From the NCBI GenBank assembly GCA_029990175.1, contig JARKIP010000033.1, positions 9,548,001 to 9,612,000 of the forward strand: a stretch of DNA of 64,000 bases. Reading direction: 5' to 3'. The position numbers and the translations under genes were made by a program. The notes beneath the pieces are model-generated. The model ran no database searches. It was given only the letters and a program-made list of their open reading frames with translations, and was not told the origin of the DNA. Shown here piece by piece: positions 33,884 through 44,400 of this stretch. This DNA is from Petunia secreta (Eukaryota > Streptophyta > Magnoliopsida > Solanales > Solanaceae). Each line of letters opens with the position of its first letter. Position 1 is the stretch's first letter.

Positions 33884-34689
33884 TCCCTCATCGGGCTCGA
33901 CCCTTTAGCATTTAAATTATTATTTTCCCCCAAGAAGGACAACTGGGGCAATTTTTGCAAAAAATGAGTTAGGAATGCGGAAGATAATAACTGGGGCAGA
34001 ATTTTGCAAGAAGCGGCGTTGGTTATTAAAGATGAGTTGGCAAGAATTTTGAAATCGGTTAAGCAAACAGTGCAAAGTCTAAGGCAAAGGACGTTCAGTT
34101 TGTTTTAAAATATATTACAAGTTTAAGTCAAGGCGAAATTTTCATAATGCATCTTTGACTTCATTTGCATGCTTATTCACTCGCTATATTGCATTAAAAT
34201 ATTTTATTTTGCCTCTATTTTTCAAAATCTATGCTATTTGAGTTCATGAGCCAAGTTTTTGAAAGCAATTCGCAAATCCAAGTCCAATGAAGACGAGGAA
34301 GCAGCAGAAGCAGCAGGATCAGGATGAAGTCTGCACAAATCAAACGCTTCCCTTTTTCCCCCCAAAGCTAACAATTTTTCTTTGAGAGCAGGAACATGAA
34401 AGCTTGCAATGAAAGGATCATTCACATTATGGATGAACAATTTGTTGAACTCGCATTCAAAGTTGTCTTGCAGATTGCGTCGCAATCCCTTTTCATGACT
34501 TAAGCATTATGCTTTGTCATGAGTTATTGCCGAACAGGCGGCATTTCTACCCCTATGACTTTCATTCCTAATAGGCGATAAAGCCGAGGCTTGTTTTGTG
34601 TTTTCAATACTAAGCCAAATAGGGCATCGCTTTGTTTCAGGCTATAATCCGCACAAGGCCATCCTTGCCGGATTGTCTCGCCAATTGAT

Positions 34690-36095
34690 TTATCAATGGC
34701 TATCGCACTGACTACTTTTCCGCACTACTTTGCTTTGCACTTATCTTGAATTACGCCTTCACACTTGCTTTAAAATTAACGCCTCGCTTTACTCTTTCAG
34801 GTTGACCATCGGCTACGAGAATTCCCTTTGTTGGACTATCTCGCCCATTGATTCGCCAAATGGCTCTTGCATTGCTTTACATTCCCGAACTGCTTTTCTT
34901 TGCACTTGCTTTGAATTATGTCGTCGCACTTGCTTTAAAATTGATGCCTTACTTTACATTTTTCAGGTTGACCACCAGGCGGGGCTTCTCTCTTGTTGGA
35001 CTTTCACGCCTGTTGATTTGCTAAATCGCTTTGGCGTTGCTTTACATTTCACGCTAAATTGCTTTGCACTTGCTTTCAATTATGCCTTTGCACTTGCTTT
35101 ATATTATGAACCGCTTTACTTTTAGCTTAGCAGGTTAACAGGTCAGTCCCGAGACCCTCCTTGCTTCGTGCCGGACCGGTTCGCCAGCTGATTTGTTAGA
35201 CAATCAACCCCAAGACCCTCCTTGCTGCGTGCCCGACCGGCTTGCCAGTTGATTTGTCAAGATGTTCAAATTGCCTCGCACTTGCTTTCAATTATGCCTT
35301 TGCACTTGATTTATACTATGACTTGCTTTACTTTTAGTTTAACAGGTCAGCCCTGATACCCTCCTTGCTTTGTGCCGGACCGGATCACCAGCTGATTTGT
35401 AGACAATCAACCCCAAGACCCTCCTTGCTGCGTGCCCGACCGGCTTGCCAGTTGATTTGTCAAGATGTTCAAATTGCCTTGCACTTGCTTTCAATTATGC
35501 CTTTGCACTTGCTTTATATTATGACTTGCTTTACTTTTAGTTTAACAGGTCAGCCCTGATACCCTCCTTGCTTTGTGCCGGACCGGATCACCAGCTGATT
35601 TGTAGACAATCAACCCCAAGACCCTCCTTGCTGCGTGCCCGACCGGCTTGCCAGTTGATTTGTCAAGATGTTCAAATTGCCTCGCACTTGCTTTCAATTA
35701 TGCCTTTGCACTTGATTTATACTATGACTTGCTTTACTTTTAGTTTAACAGGTCAGCCCTGATACCCTCCTTGCTTTGTGCCGGACCGGATCACCAGCTG
35801 ATTTGTAGACAATCAACCCCAAGACCCTCCTTGCTGCGTGCCCGACCGGCTTGCCAGTTGATTTGTCAAGATGTTCAAATTGCCTTGCACTTGTTTTCAA
35901 TTATGCCTTTGCACTTGCTTTATATTATGAACCGCTTTACTTTTAGCTTAGCAGGTTAACAGGTCAGCCCCGAGACCCTCCTTGCTTCATGCCGGACCGG
36001 TTCGCCAGCTGATTTGTTCGACAATCAACCCCAAGACCCTCCTTGCTTCATGCCCGACCGGCTTGCCAGTTGATTTGTCAAGATTGTTGAAAATG
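34690..36095 (+). repeat. 203-bp tandem repeat array with diverged leading copies
   Basis: Three nearly identical units start near 35365, 35568 and 35771 (period 203 bp), with further copies at about 35160 and 35982 and more diverged ones from 34690. Each unit contains GACCCTCCTTGCTGCGTGCC, then GACCGGCTTGCCAGTTGATT, then TGCACTTGCTTTCAATTATG. The repeated short open frames in the array (spaced exactly 203 bp) are not genes. Confidence 0.85.
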
Positions 36096-36189
36096 CCTTG
36101 CACTATGCCTTCGCATTTGCTTCATTGCTTCACCAGTGGATGGGAAGACAATTATCAAAGATATTGCAGCTTGCACTTACAAATTACGT

Positions 36190-36830
36190 CATGCCTACCA
36201 TAAACAATTGGAGGCCTTATTTTGAAGCCTATCATAAGCAATTGAAGGCTCTTTTATTATTGATCCTACCGTAAGCAATCGGAGGTTCTATTATGAGTCT
36301 ATCGTGAGCAAGCGAAGACTTCATTAGCATTGAAGCCTACCATAAGCAATTGGAGGCCTTATTTTGAAGCCTATCATAAGCAATTGAAGGCTCTTTTATC
36401 ATTGATCCTACCGTAAGCAATCGGGGATCTTATTATCAAGTCTATCGTGAGTAAGCAAAGACTTCATTAGCATTGAAGCCTACCATAAGCAATTGGAGGC
36501 CTTATTTTGAAGCCTATCATAAGCAATTGAAGGCTCTTTTATTATTGATCCTACCGTAAGCAATCGGGGGTTTTATTATCAAGTCTATCGTGAGCACGCG
36601 AAGACTTCATTAGCATTTGAAGCCTACCATAAGCAATTGGAGGCCTTATTCTGAAGCCTATCATAAGCAATTGAAGGCTCTTTTATTATTGATCCTACCG
36701 TAAGCAATCGGGGGTTTTATTATCAAGTCTATCGTGAGCAAGCGAAGACATCGTTATCATTTGAAGCCTACCATAAGCAATTGGAGGCATTATTCTGAAG
36801 TCTATCATAGGCAATTGAAGGCTCTTTTGT
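36190..36830 (+). repeat. 143-bp tandem repeats built of four 36-bp sub-repeats
   Basis: Units start near 36333, 36475, 36618 and 36762, with a partial unit at 36193. Inside each, four sub-units follow the pattern CCTA(C/T)C(A/G)TAAGCAAT.G.AGG: two on CATAAGCAATTG, one on CGTAAGCAATCG and one on CGTGAGCAAGCG. This is a higher-order repeat like those of satellites. Confidence 0.85.
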
Positions 36831-37129
36831 TATGGTCCCTACCATCAACCATCAGTTTCTCAAAGATCATTCGCCTTGTCGCATATGCAGCACAAATCCA
36901 TTTCTTCCTTCTTTTTTTCATTATAGCTTTTGCTTTATTATTCACTCGTTTTCTAACGCGTTCACTTTAAATTTGCAGAAATTGAACATCGGATTCAATA
37001 AGAACTGAAGGCATTCAACGCTTTGCAGCACTATTAATTCAAGCAACAGGACCCGTCTTTGCTTATTTGTTTTGCATTATCTTGCCTTAATTAATCCAAT
37101 TTGCAACTTTATTTTGCAGGCTGCTATCA

Positions 37130-37220
37130 AATTTAGGCTCGTTCACCTTATAATCGAACGTTTAGGCTCATTCGCCTTATAATTGAATGTTTGCGCTCGT
37201 TCGCCTTATAAAGGAACGTT
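37130..37220 (+). repeat. three 30-bp repeats (GGCTCGTTCGCCTTATAA)
   Basis: Three units of TTTAGGCTC(G/A)TTC(A/G)CCTTATAA(T)CGAACG lie at about 37132-37220. They are short and perfect enough to be a local tandem expansion. Confidence 0.7.
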
Positions 37221-37863
37221 ATGTTACATGCGTAGGATATAAATTAGCCAAGTAGACTTGAGATATCATGTCTCGTTAGTCGACTTATTTTATGAAAGCC
37301 TTGCATATGACAATTCGTTCTTGCTTTACTTATCATCTTGCTTTACTATTTCAGAATAAGGATCAGCTTAGAGGTTCTCCGGGTGGAGTATCTTGTCAGT
37401 TGATCGAAGGAAGAACTTATCGATGATACCGCAACTCGCATTTACAATTTTATCACTTTATCTATTTCTTACAATTTATTAGCAGTTGCACGCTTACCGT
37501 TTGTTGAGATTGTTACAGGATTTTTAGCAGCATCGCAGCAGCTTTGGAGCATAACATGGAGCTTTTCTTAGCAATAAACCGGGCAATCGTTGATATGAGC
37601 TAGACTCGTCAACGAAGACCTGAAGAATCGCACCCGCATAAGTCATCCACCCTAGAGGTAAGTCTCTTGTTAACCCTGAGTCTGAGATTTGAGATTAAAG
37701 ACAAGATGACTCGGTTATCGAGGTGCAGTGGAAGCTATGTCCGTGTAAACCCCTCTTTATGGGTGTGTTGTCGACCACATTTTCATAATTTGGGTGATTA
37801 CAAGCCTCTTTTCCCGCGCTCGAGTAGTCGTTACTATCTCGTCTTTGATTTTCAAATCGCGTC

Positions 37864-37909
37864 GAACTACATATGGCCTGATTCTCTTTCAGCCCGAGAT
37901 ATGTAGGCA
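37864..37909 (+). promoter_or_regulatory. conserved retrotransposon motif upstream of the PPT
   Basis: GAACTAC, then GGCCTGATTC, then GAGATATGTAGGCA, about 150 bp before the PPT. It is the same motif as at 7774 and 33843. Confidence 0.55.
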
Positions 37910-38047
37910 ACTCGGAAACCGAAGTTCGGCCATACCCATAAGCCTCGCATTTTGATCCCAGGAATCGAAGTCTTGGCTTTACCGTGACAAAATTGGGTTT
38001 CACGTCAACTTTCTTTACCCTGAAAACTCTTTCATCCTTTCCGGGTA

Positions 38048-38059
38048 AAGAGGGGCAGC
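38048..38059 (+). other. polypurine tract of the Ogre-like element
   Basis: AAGAGGGGCAGC directly abuts the 3' LTR start TGTTGACACC. Confidence 0.85.
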
Positions 38060-39890
38060 TGTTGACACCCAATTTTGTCCCGAATTTTTTTCAAATTTAA
38101 TAAATTATGGCAATATTTTATAATTGAGGATAATTTTGTAAAATTAAATATAATTGGTTAATTTCTGAGTAAAAGGGTCAAATTTTGCAATACATAGCCT
38201 AATTTCTATCTTACCCGTGCAATCACCCGATTTTCTCATTTAAATCCTAAACTGAGGTCAAAATTGCCCCTTCATTTAAATTCCAGCTTATTTATACAAA
38301 GCCCATACCCATTAACCCCACACCCATTTATTCATTCTTCCTTTTATCCAAAACCCCTCACTATAAAACCAAAAACCCTACACCCATAAAAAAGGGGGAG
38401 CAGCCGAGCCCCTCATGAGCTCCCTCACTAATCACTCTTCCTTCACCCCAGCACATACTCCATATACATTACACACCACTCCATACGCCCATTTGACATT
38501 ATTTTCAGCCGAGAATCCTTTCTCCTTTAAAAACACAGATCTGAAACAGGGAAGCAACATATACATGCATTAACACACACACACAGAAACCCACCATATA
38601 CATCCCCATTTTTCCATCCGAGACGAGTTTAATAGCGGGGTGAGGGAAAGGGGTTTTGGGTTCGATCTGTAAATGTTCATTTTCCATTTCATTTCTGAAT
38701 CGAAACTAAAAAGAAGAGATCGAGAGGGGGTTATCATTTTCAGTTGTGATTTGTTTTTGTCCCCTGTTTTGAAATGAATAAATAAAAAGGGATGAGAGGA
38801 GAGTGGCAGTGACGCCGCGAGCCTTGCCGGAGTTCTGCCGGAAAGAGCTCGCCGGTGTTGCTCCTCTCCCTGCGTTGACTGTGTCTCGCCGTTGAGCTCT
38901 GTTCCTCTTTTGTCTTCTCCGTTATTTGTTGATTTGCGACTGGATTCATTGTTCTGCAGTCATCGTTTCCCTTTTCTCCGTCTCACTGATTGTTGTTCAT
39001 TCTCTGGGATTTGGTAATCCACATCGTGTTTTGGAACCAGGGGTGTTTGTTTTTGCGGTCATCGTTTGTTATGTGTTTGAATGTTTCAATGTTGATGTTA
39101 CTGTGTGGTTGCCGGAGTTCCTAACTGCTATTGCTTTTCTGGTCATTTTGACCGACCATGCTTTTGGGTTTATGCTGCGATGACCAGATTTGACTGGGTC
39201 CCACTAACAATTGGTGTTGATATTGTTTATTGCTACTGGCTCTCTCTGTTTATTCCGGCGATGGTTAACCTTGGCTGCACTGATTCGTTTTGTCAATTGC
39301 ATAGAGATGATGGTTGTGGAGTTGCCCTTTTCTTTTTTGGGGCCTCGATCTGTTTAAATTTACCCACTGTGGAATTGTTATCGATATTGCTCTAATGGTT
39401 GCCAATGCTAATTTGGAGAGTGTGATGGCTTCTTGTGCGATTTGCGAAACAGACTGATCCTAAACAGTTATCACACCAAATTAGCTTATGAAAATACTGC
39501 ATTTTGAGCCATTTGAACTGACTTGAACTTGATACTACACCGGGCCGATGAAAATACATATATACGTGTTGAGGCCGACACAAGGAATTGACGGATAATG
39601 AATTGACGGATTTTGAACATGATACTACACTTAAACCGTCCCGTTCCCGTGTCCCTAAAGCAAAAGGCGATGATGAATGCATTTTAACGCTAAGCAAGTT
39701 GAATAGAGTAGTGGGTTTGGTGCTTTGGCACGGCAACACGGCCCGGGCTCCGTGTTTGCAACCGTACCAAATCCCGAGCCTCTATTCGACGCGCCATGCA
39801 AACCTGAGCCTAAATTTTGCAAAAAAACAAACCCCCTTATTATTATTATTCTATTATTGTTATTATTATTATTATTATTATTATATATTC

Positions 39891-39924
<34 letters not shown>

Positions 39925-40735
39925 TTTTTTTTTCTTTCTTATTATTATTATTACTTTATTATTATTTTATTTTATTAATCATTACACTTTATTATCGTAC
40001 TAATTCCGTTTAATTCCCGTTTTATTGCAAGGTATATCTTGGCACGAGCAATTTGGGAACACTTTTGGCTAACTCGCGAATGAGAATAGTCCTTTGCATT
40101 GAGGGCATTTGGAGATTGAATTCGGACCCGAGCATTCAGAAATAAGACTTAGGAATTTTAGGAAAAATCAAGACTCCCGCGAGTTGATCAATTTACCGGT
40201 TCTATCTTTAACTTTGCTTTCCTTAGATATTTATGTAAATAAAATGTGTGAATTATTTTATTTGATAATAATATTTGATTGCTTGGTATATTGCTTTACT
40301 TTATGTGCATTATCCTTTTTATTTTTGAAGTCGTTATTTAATTTATTGCAAACTGGGGCAAATTAGCAAAATGCGTGCAAAAATTAAAATATTTTTCATA
40401 AACAAGTTTTATTTCAATTAATTATTTTAGATAATTTTTTTAGAAAAGCATATTTTGCAAATATTTGGAAACCTGTCGGATTAACCGTATTTTACGGAAT
40501 TTTGGAAGTGCCTTAAAAACCTTCTTCCGAAATTAATAAAAGCTCTTACTTTTAGAATCTCTGGAAGAAAGACCGTCTTTTTTTTTATAAAAACGGAGTT
40601 TTGCACGCATTTGTTAATTTGGTTCCCTGTTTTCCTTAAATTGGGTGGCGACTCCAAAAACTCCAAAAGAGTTAGTCCATCCTGTCGATATTTCGGAATT
40701 TATCCCTTTTCGGGGGTAATTTTTGGGGTTCAACA
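38060..40735 (+). mobile_element. 3' LTR of the Ogre-like non-autonomous element
   Basis: The 2676-bp copy is nearly identical to 29491-32159. Differences seen by eye are about five substitutions (for example TCCTACCC/TCTTACCC, GAACGCTTTT/GAACACTTTT, ATATTCCGG/ATATTTCGG) plus the ATT microsatellite. The TATA box is at 38362-38367. Confidence 0.9.
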
Positions 40736-40751
40736 CTCGCGTCCTCGCCAT
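40736..40751 (-). pseudogene. start of Tekay 1 gag (ATG plus five codons)
   Basis: ATGGCGAGGACGCGAG on the minus strand starts at 40751 and runs into the Ogre-like element's 3' LTR. Its continuation is at 29485. The duplicated CTCGC is part of it. A 208-bp leader lies between this ATG and the 5' LTR. Confidence 0.8.
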
Positions 40752-40943
40752 CTGATACAATACACGAAAAAGGGTCAGCACCTATATAAGCTACTCAGCA
40801 CGAATAGAGATGAAACGAAGGGAAAACATTTCCTAACATGCCCTTGTAGCCTCTCGCTCATAAGTATGGTCGACAACATACCCATAAGCAAGACTCTACT
40901 CAGACACTGCTCCAAGACTCCTAGGACTCGAATTAGAACCTAG

Positions 40944-40958
40944 GGCTCTGATACCAAA
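40944..40958 (-). other. primer-binding site, tRNA-iMet type (Tekay 1)
   Basis: Minus-strand TTTGGTATCAGAGCC lies next to the 5' LTR. TGGTATCAGAGC is the standard site complementary to initiator tRNA-Met in plant chromoviruses and copia elements. Confidence 0.9.
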
Positions 40959-40959
40959 C

Positions 40960-43785
40960 TGTCACGACCCAATTTCCAAGGGCTCGTGATGGCACCTAAA
41001 CAACATTTGCCTAGGCGAACCAATGAAACAAGATGCGGAAAAGAACAATAATGTGAAAAGTTCATAAATGGATATATAAATATAAAAGTGTGAAGTCCAA
41101 AAGAATATATCCACAAAAGAATTGGAGCATTCTAAGAGTGACTCAATAAAGTATGAATATACATCAAAGAAATCTGAGTCCTATCTCTAAGTGACTCCGG
41201 CGGTATGCCACCACGGTCTGTGTGGTTGGCTCACCTCAATCAAAAGTCTCAGAAGCCTCGGGAACCGCTAACGTCCGGGCTGCTGACTGGATGAAGGACC
41301 TGCGCACGTAGCAGAGTAAGTTATGAGCCGAAGCCCAGTAAGATCACCGACAGGCCCGCTAAGGTACCCTTGCGGGACAAGTCGCTACATGCATCATAAG
41401 CAACAACATACTATAGTAATCATAAAATAAAGTAGTGAAATCACAAATAGATGTAACACATTCCATACACACAAGTAGTAACCAGAAGTCTCAAGGATTA
41501 TGCCCATCCAACGTAAGGCATAGGTCAACTCAGCGGCGGTTTGGAGGTCCAATCTCTACTCCCGTGCCGACTAACCTAGACCTACGATGGACTAGCAACA
41601 CCACTACTAAGTATCAACCATATACCGTGACCCGAAGTCACTATCACAATCATGAATAAGTAGACCAACGACCCGTAGTCGTTGGCTCATCTCAAATCTG
41701 TCTACGATCGCACCACACCCCCTGTCAAGTGCGTCGTATCTCAATAAATCAAGTGACCACACCACACCCCCTGTCAAGTGTGTCACATCTCAAAGATCAA
41801 GTGTCCACACCACACCCCCTGTCAAGTGTGACACATCTCATAATATAGGCGACACCACACCCCCTGTCAAGTGTCCCTCTAACAGTATTAATATCCACGA
41901 CATTAATAACAATAACAGAAATATTAATAACGATAATATTTCACAGTCACCGTAACCCAGGTTGGTTATGCTAGCTGAACGTAAGGCGAAGGTTAACCCG
42001 ACCACAGTTTGGGGGTACAATCCCTACTCCCATGTCGTCCAATCCAAGGTTACGTATAGACAGCACTACCCAACCCGGCACGTGAACAAATCAAGTACCA
42101 ATATCATACAAAAGCCGGCAAAATCCTCGGCAAGACATTTATCATGACATGCCGGCAACATCCTCGGCGATGTCCCAAGTTCTTGCTATCTAAGCATGGC
42201 GTAGCAAGCGTTACTACGATATAAATTTAAGCTACTTCGACGTAGCGTTTAGACCGGCACATACCTCGGTCGAGTCACAATCTCGCTATTTATAACAAAC
42301 AATAATAGCAAGTAATTCACATCATTAATCCTAACCATTGTTAGGTATATATATGCGTACATGAAGCATACTAGCATGAAGGAAGAGTCCACAAGTACAA
42401 TAGAGGTCAAGTCTCACTTACCTCGAAATTCGGGCTCAAATGCCAGGAAGAATCTCCTTTCCCGCTCGCCTTGTCCGCGAAGGACTCTCCACTAGGTCTA
42501 TTAAGACAAGATATAGCACATATGAGTGCTCAATTATAGCTATTTAAGCCTATAGGCATCCTAGGGTAAAAATTACCAAAATGCCCCGGGTAGGGCCGAG
42601 CCCTAAATTTACAAAATGTACTTTTCCGGACTCCCCACGCTCCCGTGAGTCCAAAAGTACACTTAGATTCCACATGCGAGCCTTGCTCGATGTCTTTCCC
42701 CAATTCTTAAGAATCTAGGGTTCTAACCCATTTCCAAGAATCAACCCTTTGATTCTTGTGTTAATCAACATAAAGATGGATTGAAAGGGCTTACCTTAAG
42801 TGTAAGTATGATTGGGTCTTCAAGAAATACCCAAAAATCGCCTCAAGAGCTCACCAAATGATTTTTATAAGTTATGAACCGAAATGGCCCGAAATGGCCT
42901 TTTTATAGCAGTTTTTTTTTTTTTTTGCCTCTGCGACAGCTTCTTTTGAAAAAATCATAACTTTTTATAGGAATGTCCAAATGATCTGAAACTGGTACCA
43001 TTAGAACCACAACTCAAAGGGCTACAACTTTCATGTTTTAAGTTTTTCCTAATTCCTTACGGATTGGCCGGAAAATCAGCTTTTATCCGGCAGTTTGCGC
43101 CAAAACAGAACAGAAAAGTCGCACCAGATTTTCTACTGTTTTAGGGGCAAAACGGGACCCTACGAAGCTCAGAATGATCCCAAATTTTGCACACAAGTCA
43201 TAAAATACTTGGGTGACATGCTCGTCAAGACGGAACTCAATTCGGATCTCCAGAACTCAAAAAGTGGGTCCCACGGCAAAGGTTCAATTTTCGACTTTCG
43301 CCAAAATAGCGAAATTTAACCAAACGACCTCGGAATCCAATTCCGAAAGTTGCTACAAGTCACAAATGACGATACGAACCTAACGGAACTTTTGGATCTC
43401 TCATCGGAGCTCATTTGCTCAAATCGAGCTCGGAAACCTCTTTTAACTCTTTTAAACTTCCGAAACGGGGACTTTATCAAAAGTCCAATCAAACGAGGTC
43501 CGTTTTTCAATTTTGAAGGTTGCTACATATCATAAATGACGAGACGGACCTAACGGTGCGCTCGGATTTTCCATCGGGGTTCGTTAACTCAAAACGACCT
43601 ATCGAAACCCCAAATTCCTTTCCGGAATTTCATAAACGGATCCTTTTCTCGAAAACCTATCAAACGGACTCCGTTTCGACTCAGATTTCACAGACGGGTC
43701 ATAAATGACCTAACGGAGCTTTTGGGACTGTCGATACGGAAATCGAGGTCCCGGATCCCGTAACGCCTATTTGAGGGTCGTTACA
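40960..43785 (-). mobile_element. 5' LTR of Tekay 1
   Basis: This 2826-bp copy of 21629-24453 contains the minus-strand TATA box TATAAAAA at 42900-42907 and the same internal repeats. It is followed by the TSD GTGCG. Confidence 0.9.
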
Positions 43786-43790
43786 GTGCG
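43786..43790. repeat. target-site duplication GTGCG, right copy (Tekay 1)
   Basis: Identical to 21624-21628 and located exactly where the LINE coding sequence resumes. Confidence 0.9.
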
Positions 43791-44400
43791 GTTGTACGAG
43801 GATAGATAAGATTAGGAATGAGGTCATTCCTGACAACGTGGGAGTGGCCTCAGTGGCGGACAAGATGCGAGAAGCGAGGTTTCGATGGTTCGGCCATGTC
43901 AGAAGAAGGAGCACAGATGCTCCAGTGAGAAAGTGCGAGAGGTTGGCAGTGTTGGGTCTACGGAGAGTTAGAGGTAGACCAAAAAAGAACTGGGATGAGG
44001 TAATTCGTCAAGACATGGCTCATTTCCATATCACCGAGGACATGACCTTTGATAGGAAGGCGTGGAGGATGAGGATTAAGGTAGACAGTTAAGTAGTAGT
44101 CGTGAGTGTTCTGTCCCAATATCATTTATATTACTTTTATATACTTTGTTTATGGACTTCTGTGCCTTTACTACTTCTTCAGTTGTCTGTTTACCTTAAT
44201 TATCAGTAGTTTCCTTGTCAGTATTTTTCTTTATTATGGGTATCTCATCTTATTTTTGCTTGCATGTTTCAAAATATTCTCCTTAAGCCGAGGGTCTATC
44301 GAAAACAGCTCTCCACCTTGGTGGGGGTAAGATCTGCATACATCTCACCCTTCCCAAACCCCACTTGTAGAATTACACTAGGTATGTTATTGTTGTTCTT
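43791..44400 (+). pseudogene. RTE-type LINE, end of ORF and 3' UTR (second half)
   Basis: The frame continues the LINE ORF cut at 21628: VGVASVADKMREARFRWFGH, then RCERL-like, GRPKKNWDEVIRQDM and RKAWRMRIKV, ending in TAA at about 44090-44092. The 3' UTR closes with GCCGAGGGTCTATCGAAAAC, GGGGTAAGATCTGCATACA and a TTATTGTTGTTC tail, which is the usual end of Solanaceae RTE LINEs and of SINEs that borrow their tail. Apart from the insertion and the TAG in the first half, the frame is open. Confidence 0.8.

Larger units (their letters stand above)
29491..40735 (+). mobile_element. non-autonomous Tat/Ogre-type LTR retrotransposon without coding capacity
   Basis: The element is complete: LTRs 29491-32159 and 38060-40735, PBS 32163-32180, PPT 38048-38059, TSD CTCGC. 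The PBS (TGGCGACTCCGCTGGGGA, tRNA-Arg type) and the PPT (AAGAGGGGCAGC) are those of Tat/Ogre elements. The 5.9-kb interior has no gag, protease, RT, RNase H or integrase that I can recognise; the longest frame is about 130 codons and crosses tandem repeats. The two LTRs differ by only about five substitutions plus (ATT)n length changes, so it transposed recently and must have been mobilised in trans. This size and structure match the class called LARD (large retrotransposon derivative). Confidence 0.85.
21629..43785 (-). mobile_element. Tekay/Del-type chromovirus LTR retrotransposon (Tekay 1), interrupted
   Basis: This is a complete Ty3/gypsy element on the minus strand: 5' LTR 40960-43785, PBS 40944-40958, gag-pol 40751-40736 plus 29485-24579, PPT 24454-24470, 3' LTR 21629-24453. 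Five-base TSDs (GTGCG) flank it. A second LTR element (29491-40735) is inserted in gag. Without that insert the element would be about 10.9 kb. The chromodomain-like C-terminus of integrase and the tRNA-iMet PBS place it with Tekay/Del chromoviruses. Confidence 0.9.

Noticed and set aside
34234..34485. 83-codon minus-strand frame in the Ogre-like interior as a possible antisense extra ORF (known in some Tat elements)
   Set aside because: Length is near chance level and no domain or start context was seen. Kept only as a possibility to test by conservation in other copies.
35365..35959. Series of about 64-codon frames with near-identical sequence spaced 203 bp
   Set aside because: Products of the 203-bp tandem array, not a gene family.
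34690..36830. CRISPR-like array
   Set aside because: Units are contiguous tandem repeats without unique spacers, in a eukaryotic retroelement.
37695..38072. 125-codon minus-strand frame running over the PPT
   Set aside because: It crosses the PPT and LTR edge, which are under other constraints. No domain.
21629..43785. Endogenous pararetrovirus or env-bearing retrovirus
   Set aside because: Domain order protease-RT-RNase H-integrase-chromodomain, LTRs and TSDs identify a Ty3/gypsy chromovirus. No movement-protein, coat or envelope domain was seen.
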